The notes under the pieces: model-generated
The model's database searches: none
The model's input: only the letters and a program-made list of their open reading frames with translations
What the model was told of the DNA's origin: nothing
Shown: piece by piece, positions 11,623-21,645 of the stretch
Position numbering within the stretch: position 1 is the stretch's first letter
Layout: every line of letters starts with the position of its first letter
Translations under genes and position numbers: made by a program
NCBI GenBank assembly: GCA_015680685.1
Contig: MNCI01033431.1
Location: 49,256-113,255, forward strand
Direction: 5' to 3'
DNA: 64,000 bases
Origin: Gnetum montanum
Lineage: Eukaryota; Streptophyta; Gnetopsida; Gnetales; Gnetaceae

Positions 11623-11638
11623 TTGCACTATTTTTATT
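11623..11638. repeat. Target-site duplication, left copy
   Basis: TTGCACTATTTTTATT, identical to 12253-12268. A 16 bp duplication flanking an insert with an A-rich end (minus strand) is the hallmark of target-primed reverse transcription. Confidence 0.8.
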
Positions 11639-12252
11639 TTTATGTTTTTGAAAAAGGTCAGGCTAAATTAATTATCAAAAAAAAAGAGAAGCTATACATG
11701 GGTACAGCGCGGGCCAGGGCAGCTGGCCCCATACCGGACAGGGAAATCCCCACCAAGGACACCCGACCACCAAAAAGGCGACCCACCCCCCCAAGAATTA
11801 GAGACCAATTCTGGTCAAAGAAAAAAAACCCCACCCAGGGCGCCCAGTCAACCCGCGACGGCAGGAGGCCGGGAGACGCTAACGGTCTTTATTGGTTACC
11901 CTTGCTGGGTTGTTCCGGCCCATCCGCCCTGCAACGTCTATATTCGTCAATGATATGGGCGATGCCGGTCCTGTGGTTATTGGGGGCGCTCGTGACCCAA
12001 GCCTACATAGGGAGGATCGGGGTATGTTCCCTGAGAAAGTCGAAGATGTTCGCATTACGTTCCTACCTCTCTGCCACGTGGATCTGTCCAGGGCATGTCC
12101 ACTCCGGGGTGTCGTCGTGGGGGGTGTTCCCGCCATGCAAGGTGGCCCCCCGTACCCCCGCCGCGTTCTTGCCAGCTGCTGGATGGAAGGTTCAGAGGTG
12201 ATGGGAGGAGCCATTGCTGAGGTAATTTCGTTCCAAAGCTTTCGAGTCTTTC
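11639..12252 (-). mobile_element. GC-rich non-LTR retroelement insertion (SINE or 5'-truncated LINE), 614 bp
   Basis: The insert is strikingly GC-rich against its AT-rich surroundings and is bounded by a perfect 16 bp duplication. On the minus strand it ends with TTAGCCTGACCTTTTTC and an A-rich tail abutting the left duplication, as expected for a LINE or SINE 3' end. A minus-strand frame runs open from the right edge to a stop near 11879. It matches no LINE ORF I recognise and is followed by about 240 bp of 3'UTR-like sequence. I cannot tell a SINE from a LINE whose 5' end was lost. Confidence 0.65.
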
Positions 12253-12268
12253 TTGCACTATTTTTATT
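12253..12268. repeat. Target-site duplication, right copy
   Basis: TTGCACTATTTTTATT, the second copy of the sequence at 11623-11638. Confidence 0.8.
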
Positions 12269-12855
12269 ATTACACCTAATATAAACTATTAGAAAACCCC
12301 TCCTCTTATCCAAATTTGATTTTGAAGTGGCCTTCATGATAATAGATTTTAACATCATCTATGTATAAATCTATGTGGTTGTACTTTCTTTTCATTAAGC
12401 CTTCACTAATGCCTTTACTCATAAGTAGCTTACCACATCATTTAGCTAGTTGGCAATTAGTGGTTAAGGGTGATAAGTTTAAGCCCTAGTCCTTGCTAGA
12501 AAATTTATATATTTTTAGTCAATCTCTTTAAAGTGATAACATGAGTTAGAAAACTACAAATTGCCTTATGCATTGCTTTTGTTAATACCATGATTAACAT
12601 AACTATATGCTCCTCTCTCATCATTGAAACCATAGTCAACTCTTCTATAGTTGATATGTGAAAAGCATTCTTCTTCTTGGGATTTTATTCTTTCACCATG
12701 TGGCAATGCTTTATCATGGTTTGTGGATACTCTACATCCCCTTGACTAACTTTTCTTAGAATTACTTTGCTTTTTTGTTTTTTTTTTTTTGCAAATTTTT
12801 CTCTACTTTCAATACCAACTAATATACCTCCTCCATGCTTGCTAGATTTACTAGT

Positions 12856-13177
12856 TGATGAGCAGTAGGATATCTTAACACTCCACCATACAAGTCATGA
12901 GTGCATGTGTTGGACCAGATTGTAATCCATGGATGAACAATGTAAGTATGCTAGAAGTTGATAGTAGGTTCATGATCATTGTCTTCTCACTTTGAGTTAG
13001 TGAAGTGCAGGTGTATGGTTTAACTCTTAGTGAGGCATATGATATATTGATGTTGTGGGCTCATAATACTCCTAAGTACAAACATAATGAGAATTAAGAG
13101 TAAAAATATAAATCTAAGTAATAATAGAAATATAAATCTACTATAGCCTACAACAATGAGCAATTGGTCTTGGCTTG
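12856..13177 (-). repeat. LTR fragment E (Athila-like family)
   Basis: Begins TGATGAGCAG and is related along its length to the first 300 bp or so (plus orientation) of LTRs B and C, but clearly diverged. It stops where LTR B begins at 13178, so B appears to have inserted into it. No primer site is seen on its left, which fits a 3' LTR of a minus-strand element. The missing half of this LTR is not found on the right of B/C. Confidence 0.6.
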
Positions 13178-14029
13178 TGATGAGTGGTGAGGTACCCCTA
13201 CACTCAACCATACAAATACGAGCATGTATGCATGATCCGTTAGAACTTTGTAGATGGACTAGTTGTGGCATCTAGATAGTTATATGTTGATTGTAGTTCA
13301 CTATCTTCCCACCTAGAGTAGTATTTTCTTTGTCACGTATGGTTTAGTCTAGAGTGAGGTGTATGATGCGATTCCTAATTACTATGCTACTCCTAAAGTC
13401 AATAAGAAGTAACTTGAGTGAACTAATAGACAATGGAAAATAAAGTCTAAGCTAGCCTAAGTGCAATGAGCATCTGTCTTTAATCATCCATATGCATCTT
13501 GGACCTTGTGTACTACTTCTAGGGTTACCAAGTGCACATTACTTGAACACTACTAGATATGCTACTAGGTTACCAAGCAGTTACACTTAAATGTTCGTGA
13601 TTAAGACATACTCATTCCACATTAACAACAGGAATAGTAAATAATGATAAAGACATGTTAACTAAGAAAACAATAAATAATAATTAACAATTAAAAAATT
13701 AAAGACTAAGTGAATGCTGCAATGATGGAGTAATCTCGATATTTATTGCTAATTATGTGCGTGTCCAAGTACATCACACTTGAACAAAGGTTCCATATAG
13801 TTACAAACATCACATTGTGGGCATGCACTTGGGAAAGAACTAAAAACTAACAAAAATACTTGACCCTAAAGACTTACCAAAAAATTTCTTCCTATGCACC
13901 TGAGTGCTATATTTATAGGCCAACATAGGAATCACGATATCATGTATTTAATATTGTTATCTAGGTTGTGATATCACATACGTGATATTGAGTATTCGAT
14001 ATTAAGGCTTAACAAACCATGATTCATCA
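13178..14029 (-). repeat. 3' LTR of element B
   Basis: 852 bp, plus-orientation ends TGATGAGTGG and GATTCATCA. It has a TATA box on the minus strand near 13911 (plus strand TATTTATAGG) and decayed GATATC-type repeats between that and the LTR start (13935-14010). Confidence 0.8.
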
Positions 14030-14044
14030 TACCCACACGACTGA
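14030..14044 (-). promoter_or_regulatory. Polypurine tract of element B
   Basis: Minus strand reads CAGTCGTGTGGGTA up to the LTR start. It matches the tract CATGGGGGTA seen in copies C and D, with small changes. Confidence 0.55.
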
Positions 14045-14199
14045 ATAACAACTCGTCCTCGAGTCAAACAATCAAAATGAGAATGAGTTCATTTGATTAC
14101 ACAGTGGATATGTATGGGATTATTGACTAACTATGAATTACTTCATGCCACAATGTGGAATTAAAAAAAAATTAGGATACCAACACATAATACAAAAGA

Positions 14200-17016
14200 C
14201 AAAATTGTTGAAACTCATGTGGTTCCTGGTGGTGGTGGCTCCTCCATGGGCCTCTTCCCCTTATCTTGTGCTTCAGGCTTTTGAAATGGATATCTCTGAA
14301 GGAGCACCCAAATTTTTTCTTCTTTGGTTCAGGGATCGTGTGCCGTCCATGTTGGTGTTCCAATATTTGATGGAGTCAGCACCTCCTATGGACATGGTAG
14401 TTGTAGAAACATTTGATTGGCTTTGACGTATCAAGCTGCAAACAACCGTTGTTCCTCCTTATAGGCTCTAGCTTTGTCTTTACATTCTTGGTAATATGTG
14501 AGCCATTGAGCCAAATCTTTTGTGATATCTTTTTATCCTTGGTAGCTGGCCTTGACCACCTCTAACTTAGAATTTTCTACCTCTAATTTTTGTAGTGTCT
14601 TTTTGTGTTCAACAAATTCTGCTTCATACTTGGTGTAGGTGACTACTACTTGCTTCTCAAATTCTATCCTCGAGCATCCTGCTATCAACATGGCTAAGTT
14701 GGCATACAACAAGTTTGCCAATTCCATGTACTCAGTGAGATCCTAGATCTATAGGTCCTGGCTCTTTAGTTTTTCTTGGTGGGAAAAGGTGTAAGTATCC
14801 AGTATGGCTCGCCAGTTAGAGTTCTAAGCACTGAGAGTGTTGATATGGGTCTTGGCCATATGGATTTATTTTTCAATGATCTACTTATACATCCCCACTT
14901 GATCTCAGAAATGTTCCTTCAACTTCTTATGTCACTTAACCTCATTATGCCATGTGCTTATTTTAATAGTCATCTTCTGATGAATTGCATGTACCTCCTC
15001 CATTTAAAGGGTCCTATTTTATTTGGCTAAGAAATTCATATCCTGGTTGATCCTTATTAATTATTCTTGCATTTGCTAGAGATTCTCCTCAAGAACATTC
15101 TTCTATTTCTCTATTGTGGTCAACCGAAGATTCTCAATGGTAAGGTGTTTATTTTCTTCTTGTAAGGCCTTGAGTGCTTTAGCATGTGCATACATTTGGG
15201 CTTATGCCTTTGAAGCATCCCAATCAGCCTTCTCTTTTTTCCTTACCATCCTTTTATTCTCTTCTAATAGTTTATTTAACTGCTCATTCCAAAATGACTC
15301 TAGCTGGTCAGCTAGGATAAGTTGACATGGATCTTACTATGTAGTTTGTAGGGCTACAAACTTCTCTTGGAGTCTTCTCAACTCATCCTCAGCATGTTTG
15401 GCCCTATGCTCTGCCATGACCAGATTTCCTTTTATGGAAATGAGATCTGATTGTGTTGTTGTAACATCTTGAGGGATGTCAAATAAAGACATTGTCACTT
15501 GTCCTGTTTGTAGCAATCAATCCAAAACATCCTCATGTTCTGTAGGAATCATCAAAGTACTAGCTAAGACTTGAGCATCATGTGCTTCTGTGAGATCTGT
15601 TGGTATCACAACAAGGACATTGAATGATTCTTTGATGGGGTCTGTGACCACTTCTACTACTCTAGTTGTATCTTGGTGTTGCATAACCACTACTATGGTG
15701 CCTTCACCAGTTTCTAATTGCACTTGAAAAGATGCAACATTTCCATAGATTTATTGTGACCAATGTGATTCCCCTCCTTTTGTTTGTATAGAAACCTCAC
15801 CCCAGGCATGATCAATTGAGACTATGGGCTATACGACATCATCAATAACCTTGAAGAGGTTAGCCTCATCATGAATTCCCCAACTAACCAATTCTGCAAT
15901 GGCCCTGAGATGGCTCATCTACGGTTGAGAGTCCTGTGGCGGTGGTGGCGGTTGGTCTTGTTGACTTGTGGGTTACATGATAGGCCTTGCTTCCCATTGT
16001 TGACTAGGCCTTATGTCTAGAAGCTGGCTAGGCCTAGTTGTTTGAGGTGCAGTAGGCCCAACCATCTACTCTTGCATAGGCTCCAGTGTCTCACTAACAT
16101 CTTTCCTTGGTGTTGGTGAATTCAGTAATTCAAAATATGTGGCATTTTAAGCTTTTCTAGGGATGTTATTAGTGTACCCTAGAATTTCAGGACACTTGCA
16201 TAGCTTCTTGATTAGATAAGGGAAATGCAATGCAAACTTCTCTACCTTTCATTCTTCAAATTGACTCAATATTTCTATAAGATATAGATGGGACAGGTTA
16301 ACATCAACCTTTCCCATCAGGATTGCACTTCCTCTGGTTACATAGGTGGAAATTCTATTTAATCCTTTTGTTGGGAAGAGGTGATAGGTGCCAATTTTGA
16401 AATAGATTTTCTCTTCAAGGATGAGTTCCCCATATGATTTATCTTCCTTTTTTTATACCCTTTTTAACCATATTTTCCGTGCATCAACATCAGAGCGAGT
16501 GGATAGGTGAGCAACCTTAGGCCTTTTATTCGGAAGTTTTAGAACTTCCAAAATGGCCTTAGCAAAGAAATCAATTGAAATCCCACCAATATCAGTGATG
16601 GTGCCTTCTTCCTTATTATGCCAAAATTGGTACATCTCCCTCAAATACCATTCACCACTCTCTAAGAGAATAGCCCATAGTGGAGATCCTTTGAGTTGAT
16701 CTCTGACTAACTTAGGGGAAAATTCGGCAAAGGGTCCAAAATTGAGTTCCATGATCACTGTAGCTAACATCGATCTTTCTCGAATCACCTAAACACATTC
16801 TAGAGATAACGTGAGATGTTGTCCCTATTTAGGTGCCCTACCTTCTCCACCTTATACATGCCAAAATTATGTAGAAGTAAGGGGTTCTTAATGAATGTTG
16901 AATGATTGTGCCTCCTAATCTGCATGTTCCATAGGGGGTCCTTGGCCCCTGCCTCTCCTTGGTCATTTGGATGCACCCTAAGAGGGTCCTCCCTGTTGTC
17001 CTCATTTAGGTGCCAT
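14200..17016 (-). pseudogene. ORF3 of element B: accessory protein gene, many stops
   Basis: Starts at an ATG at 17016 that directly follows a splice acceptor; the first codons read MAPK. At 16453-16788 an open block contains SMLATVIMELNFGPFAEF, EMYQFWHNKEEGT and ISIDFFAKAILEVLKLPNKRPK. Element D has the same block at about 30170-30490. The pattern of a short hydrophobic strand followed by L-x-LP resembles the 'putative plant transposon protein' domain found near Athila-type elements (moderate confidence). The C-terminal third (14533-14727 and around it) is rich in Glu/Lys/Leu and looks like a coiled coil. The product is not gag, pol or env-like that I can show. Function unknown. Confidence 0.6.
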
Positions 17017-17269
17017 CTACAATCACACAGGATCAACTGTCAGTAACGTCATTTAACAAAATTTGATTTATACCTCCCTCATTGCCTTTAATGAATTCAA
17101 TTCTTGCTTAGTATGATTCAGAGTTATAAATTTTCAAGAAAATCCCCCTAAAATTTTTAATATTGGGCCCAATTTAATCAAGTGACTCCAAAAATAATTT
17201 CCATGGTTTGGGTGAAGGAATAAAATTGGTTTGGTGCAAGTTCTTATCATTTTTCTAAAGATCACTTAC
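17017..17269 (-). other. Predicted 5'UTR intron of ORF3, element B
   Basis: Donor GGG|GTAAGTGATC and acceptor GTGATTGTAG|ATG on the minus strand. The acceptor touches the ORF3 start codon. Element D has a donor and acceptor at the same places (29632 and 29934). Confidence 0.55.
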
Positions 17270-17509
17270 CCCTATGATATCCTTCAGGTGACAGTGAATT
17301 TCAAAAAAACTATGTGCAACTTGTAGCATACCCTTCCTCCACGACTGAGTTAAACACTCCGGGTTTAAGTAGGTTCAATCGGAAGGAGAATCAAAGTGTT
17401 AATCAGCAAGATATTAATGTTTAAGGTGCACAAACTTGAAAATTTTTGAAAGAAAATTACAACAACTCCCCTTGTGTGAATAATTAAAAATGACATTGAC
17501 ATGTACCCG

Positions 17510-17610
17510 AGGATAAGGGGTCCATATAAATAGGTTTTATCTATGCGATATCATGTATGCGCTAACATGGACCTGATACTGAGTAGTCGATATCACGTCC
17601 CATCTAGAAT
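17510..17610 (-). promoter_or_regulatory. Internal promoter upstream of ORF3, element B
   Basis: The minus strand carries GATATC-type palindromes (near 17553 and 17590) followed by a TATA-like CCTATTTATATGG (about 17521-17533). This is the same order of signals as in the family's LTR U3. About 500 nt separate it from the ORF3 start. Confidence 0.55.
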
Positions 17611-17879
17611 AGGGTACTTGGAAAAACTGATAAACTTTCGAATTTCCATGGCCAAAAAGGAAGGATTTAAGGTAGATTTGGAAGGTCTAGGGTAATGTTG
17701 AGTAGAATTTAAAGCACCAAAAGTGTAATAAAGTGGAATTATACAATAAATTTCTTTCAGAGGATGTGGAAAAAGGACATGTAGTGGTGCAAAGGAACAT
17801 TTAGGTTGAAATGATGATAAAGGAAAGAATAAATTCAATAGTGCAGTACTTGGAGGATATAAGATGATGTGGTAGTATG

Positions 17880-18526
17880 CAATAAGTGCAGATTACAAAA
17901 GTTACGGAAGTGGATCCTTTCCAAAGTAGGTTCCAACCTATCATGCCCTTACATAACCACACCTTAAAATGTTTGTAGGCACTAGAAGGGTTAAATACAA
18001 TCTGCACTAGTGCAAAAAAACACATACATGTTAAATACCACTGTGATGAGGTATGAAATCTATGCCACACAAGATACAAGTTAGAAATACTTGGACAGTG
18101 GGGTGAAATGAATTGTAGAAGGGATTGCCGAAATTGGGACATGAGGTAACTTACCCTAGGCACAATGAATCCAGATTGTGGGGCATGATTAATGTATCAT
18201 TAGACTTTCACTTCAAAATCCAAACCAAGTCCATACCTTTGACCAGTGACATCACATTATTTCATCTAATAATAAACAGCCATAAGAGCATCATGACAGC
18301 AAGGCATATGATCCCTTGGTGTTTTGTACAAGGGAGGAGTGATTTGGAATTTGTCTACGGTGCATTCTTCTTGATCTTTTCTTTGTTGTTTTTCTTCTTT
18401 CTTTTTCTTTGCCTGGCTGCTTTGACACTTTATCATTTCCAACGATGATTCAGAGAAGCCACCAACCTTAAGGAATGGATGCATGTCTTTCTAGTGGGAC
18501 CTTCTAGAATAACATTGAGTTTCTTT
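17880..18526 (-). other. Conserved non-coding module between gag and ORF3 (copy B)
   Basis: Shared with element D (about 28470-29030) and element C (about 19380-19860). A recognisable core reads 'gcctacaaacattttaaggtg' on the minus strand, followed by 'gggcatgat' and 'ctactttgg', with a pyrimidine tract and CAG just upstream. The frames differ between copies, so it is more likely a cis element or splice region than a coding one. Confidence 0.5.
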
Positions 18527-18639
18527 ATTGCAGGGGACGATGCCATATCATGTATGCGATATCACATGGGATGCGATATCATGATGGTCGTGATATTGCA
18601 TACGCGATATCGGAACCCATGCGATATTGCGTCTCATCA
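18527..18639 (-). repeat. Truncated 3' LTR start of element C
   Basis: Starts on the minus strand TGATGAGACGCAATATCGC and carries several GATATCGC palindromes. It is parallel to 25010-25104 of the 5' LTR. The match stops at the phrase 'gtcccctgc', after which the sequence is internal sequence of element B. Confidence 0.75.
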
Positions 18640-18655
18640 TACCCCCATGACTAAA
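18640..18655 (-). promoter_or_regulatory. Polypurine tract of element C
   Basis: Minus strand TTTAGTCATGGGGGTA directly before the LTR start. The same tract occurs in copy D at 32834-32844 and 34157-34166. Confidence 0.65.
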
Positions 18656-20814
18656 TGAAAACTCATCCTCGAGTTCCTTACAAAATATTGGGAAGGTATG
18701 GGATTATTCAGGTGAATGGAACTAATGGGATGACATGTGAACAGATCATCATTACAAGACTTGACAAAACTGGTGTTCATGACAACAAGAGTGAACACCT
18801 TATTACATTGACATTAGGCCTTATTTGGCAGTTGAGAGAGAAGAAAGAAAGAAGTGTTGCTACTGCCAATGCCAAGGTTGCGCCTTTCTTTGTCCATCCG
18901 TAAGTGCGCCATCGATCTTGCTCCTTGCATAGTTGCTTCTGGCACTGCTCCATTTCAAGTGTTTGCTCCAGATCCAATTCATTGTTGTATGATCACCATC
19001 TGCACACACAACACAATCATATATTAGCAAGGGTAAATGAATCATCATGTAATTAATACCTTGCTTCGGTGTAGGTCCATTGGCTAGGTTGTGGTATGGA
19101 TAATTGCAGATCTGGGGATGTATTAATGATGACTACTGAAGGTGTAGGGGTTAGGAAAAAATTGAAAAAAATCAAAAAAATCGGGCCCCGTACCCCGATG
19201 ACTAATCACGAACCTCCGATAGCATTAGAATAGAGAAAGGAAAAGGAATAAGAAGATGGAGAAAAAGAGACAAATAGGACATAGATAAAATGGATGTCAA
19301 GATGGAAATGAACAAAATAAAATTAATTGCAAAAATGTTAAGGAAAAGAATTTAACGGATGCACCAAATAGAAATGTTAGTGGGTCCTCCCCAAAGCAGG
19401 CGCATGCCCTTAATGCCTTGAAAAACCCACATTTAAAGAGTTCGTAGGCTCTGGGAATGTCATTTGGAACAAGAGTTAAAGTCTTAACTGCAAGAATTTA
19501 CCAAAAAGAAAACAATGCATCAACCAAAATATATACACTAATGATACAACCGGTAATGAGGTGAACAATGGAGAGAAGGATGGAGAGAATAGAATGGAAC
19601 AGAATCTCAAGAACAAGGTGGTGTACAACCCCTTGTGTAGTTCATGATTAATGTGACTTAGTAAATCCCATTCCAAGTTCGGCCTCAAACCAACCACATC
19701 CAGTGACTTCGCATCAATGCACTTGGCCAAACCATGCACTTGAAGAACAAGAATGCTTCTCCAAAGAGCCACCACCATTCCGACGAAACACTTGAAGATA
19801 GAGTGGGAAGCAAGAAGGGCCTTAGTTAGAGGGAACATTTTTGGTTCCATAACCAGTGCTTGTAGCCCAAGTTTATTTCATCTAAGTGGTGTGCTTTGAA
19901 TTCTCACTTTTTTTTCTTTTCTTTTCTTTTTATTTTCTCTTGTTTTTCTTTTTGTTTCTTTTTTTTCTTTCTATGTTTTGTGTTTTTATGTGTGAGAACC
20001 ACACCATGCAAAGACTTCTTATTTTTATTGTCTCAACTTCTGATAATTGGGTAACATCGGAATGGCAAGAAAACTCAAGAAGAGAACATCCAAGCACCCA
20101 AGAGAATGACCAACACAAATGCATCAAGTTCCCTTGAAGTCACACTCTTTTCAAACCTTGAGTCCTTCCTTAGTTTGAGAAGTACCCAGTCACTAATTCG
20201 TTAAGGTTCTTATTATGAAGGAGATTGCACATTTTCAAGCCAAGAGAGACCATAGAAACTGGTGGATGGATGGATGAAGTGAACTCATTGCCTGCCATAT
20301 CAAAAGAACATACCTTAGTATCAACATCATAACTTAAAGGTAAAAACCAACATTAGCAATCAATATGAAAATAGTTCATACTATCATTCCGAACACTTAT
20401 TGGGTGACAAACTTACAGGATGGATCACACACACACAAACACGAAAAAAATGAAAAAGTAGAATGATGTTGCAAAACAAAAATAAGAAAAGTTAAAGAAA
20501 TTTGTAAAATAAAAGCTAGAAAATTTAAAGAAATTTGTAAAAGAAAAATGTGTAAGATAAAAACGTGTAAAACAAAAATGTGTAAAATAAAAACTTAAAA
20601 AGAACTGAGGACCCCCATATGATTATCATAGGTGGCCATCTCCCCCATGATTGAATTGTAAGGGAGAGATCTGAAATAATTAACGTCTATTGGAATTTCG
20701 TAGAAGTGCCCAACTCCTCCCAATTGATGATCTTAGGTTGAGGGATGGGAGTTGGCGATGCTCATATTCCAACGTGTCTATGCCTTCATTATTGGCATGG
20801 TTTGTTTCCTCAGT
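18656..20814 (-). other. 3' region of element C: T-rich tail, conserved module, ORF3 remnant
   Basis: From right to left: a T-rich stretch with repeated 'ttacacattttt' phrases (about 20420-20620), the module shared with B and D (about 19380-19860, with TTTGGTAAATTCTTGCAG as an acceptor-like stretch), then a short glutamine/lysine-rich frame (about 18777-19050) that looks like the coiled-coil end of ORF3. The line before the polypurine tract, 'cataccttcccaatattttg', is identical in element D. I see no internal promoter here. Confidence 0.5.
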
Positions 20815-21537
20815 TCATTCCATGCATATTTGTTTGCTCTTTCGAGTAGCTGTTAACCACAAGATGTCTACTACTTGTTGTGTGGTTGCTACATACAGGC
20901 ATCTTTGTTTCAAAATTTCAAGAGCACACCTGTTACATGGAGGCATTTCCTCCATGTCATCACCCGATGAATCACTATATGTGATGCATGGAACTTTCCT
21001 CTTCTTGATCTTTCCATAAATTTTTATCTTAGAAATTTCCAAGGAAAGATTGTGGATCCTAAGGCATGCATCTACTGTACTCAATAATGCCCTTCCCATT
21101 ATAATTGGGAAGTCCCCTTCATTGTTATTAACTTCAATCACCAGGAAATCAGCTGGGTAGGACCAACCACACACAGTGGTAATAATGTCCTCCACAAAAT
21201 CCAAGGGAATGGTGATGGACTGGTTGGCCAGCTCAAGTTGGATGTTGTTCTTCTTAAGTTGGGGCAGGTTCCAGGCTTGATACATCTTTCATGAAATTAG
21301 GTTGACTCCGGAACCTGAGTCAAGAAGAGCCTTATGTGGTGCATTCCCGGCGATTTGTAGATAGATTAAGGGACTCCCAGGATCAGTTAGTTTCCTGGGA
21401 AGGTGGCCTACCTTGATCCAGTTGGTTATGGTATGCATTAACATAACCGTATGTGTTAAGCTCTGTTGGACTGAAGGGTGCTCCGAAGTGTTAGATGGTG
21501 GAGGAGTGTACCTAGACTCAACCACTTGTTGTTGCAA
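20815..21537 (-). pseudogene. Aspartic protease (element C)
   Basis: Two adjacent frames separated by a single stop near 21289. The first ends with ALLDSGSGVNLIS, a good retropepsin active site (D-S-G). The second has ADFLVIEVNN, GDFPIIMGRALLSTVDA, the usual flap-to-C-terminal protease pattern of Athila-type elements. It then runs into an acidic tail. This is the last enzyme domain of the element; an RT should follow but does not. Confidence 0.75.
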
Positions 21538-21645
21538 GATTTTGTCTGGGCTTTTGATTCTGAAGAAAGGTCTTCTCTTTTTACAATTGTCAGAACCAGC
21601 AACAGGTTGAATATTTACAGTTCTCGCAGCGTTATGTTGTTGCAG

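Larger units (their letters stand above)
10967..12855 (-). pseudogene. Decayed minus-strand gypsy gag(-protease) remnant
   Basis: At about 12560-12848 the minus strand reads SMEEVY, a stop, then LVLKVEKNLQKKK, the pattern seen near the end of the gag capsid region of plant gypsy elements (A-x-EEAYQ-ALK-VE-K). Further left, around 11290-11420, a weak IDS...NIVTMRQDKLSF could be a protease remnant. The order on the minus strand would then be gag, then protease. All frames have many stops. A GC-rich non-LTR element is inserted at 11639-12252. Nothing else in this stretch is recognisable. Confidence 0.4.
13178..18526 (-). mobile_element. Element B: Athila-like pol-less element, 3' part only
   Basis: Minus strand. 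It comprises a 3' LTR (13178-14029), a polypurine tract, ORF3 (about 14200-17016), a 5'UTR intron (17017-17269), an internal promoter (about 17510-17610) and a conserved upstream module (about 17880-18526). Its gag half and 5' LTR are gone: at 18527 the sequence switches abruptly to the start of another LTR that belongs with element C. Confidence 0.75.

Noticed and set aside
11879-12358. Proline/arginine-rich frames in the GC-rich insert as host genes
   Set aside because: High GC removes stops on all frames. No domain is recognisable and the segment is bounded by a target duplication, so it is annotated as a retroelement.
13020-13271. 83-codon minus-strand frame across 13178
   Set aside because: It crosses the border between two LTRs, so it is accidental.
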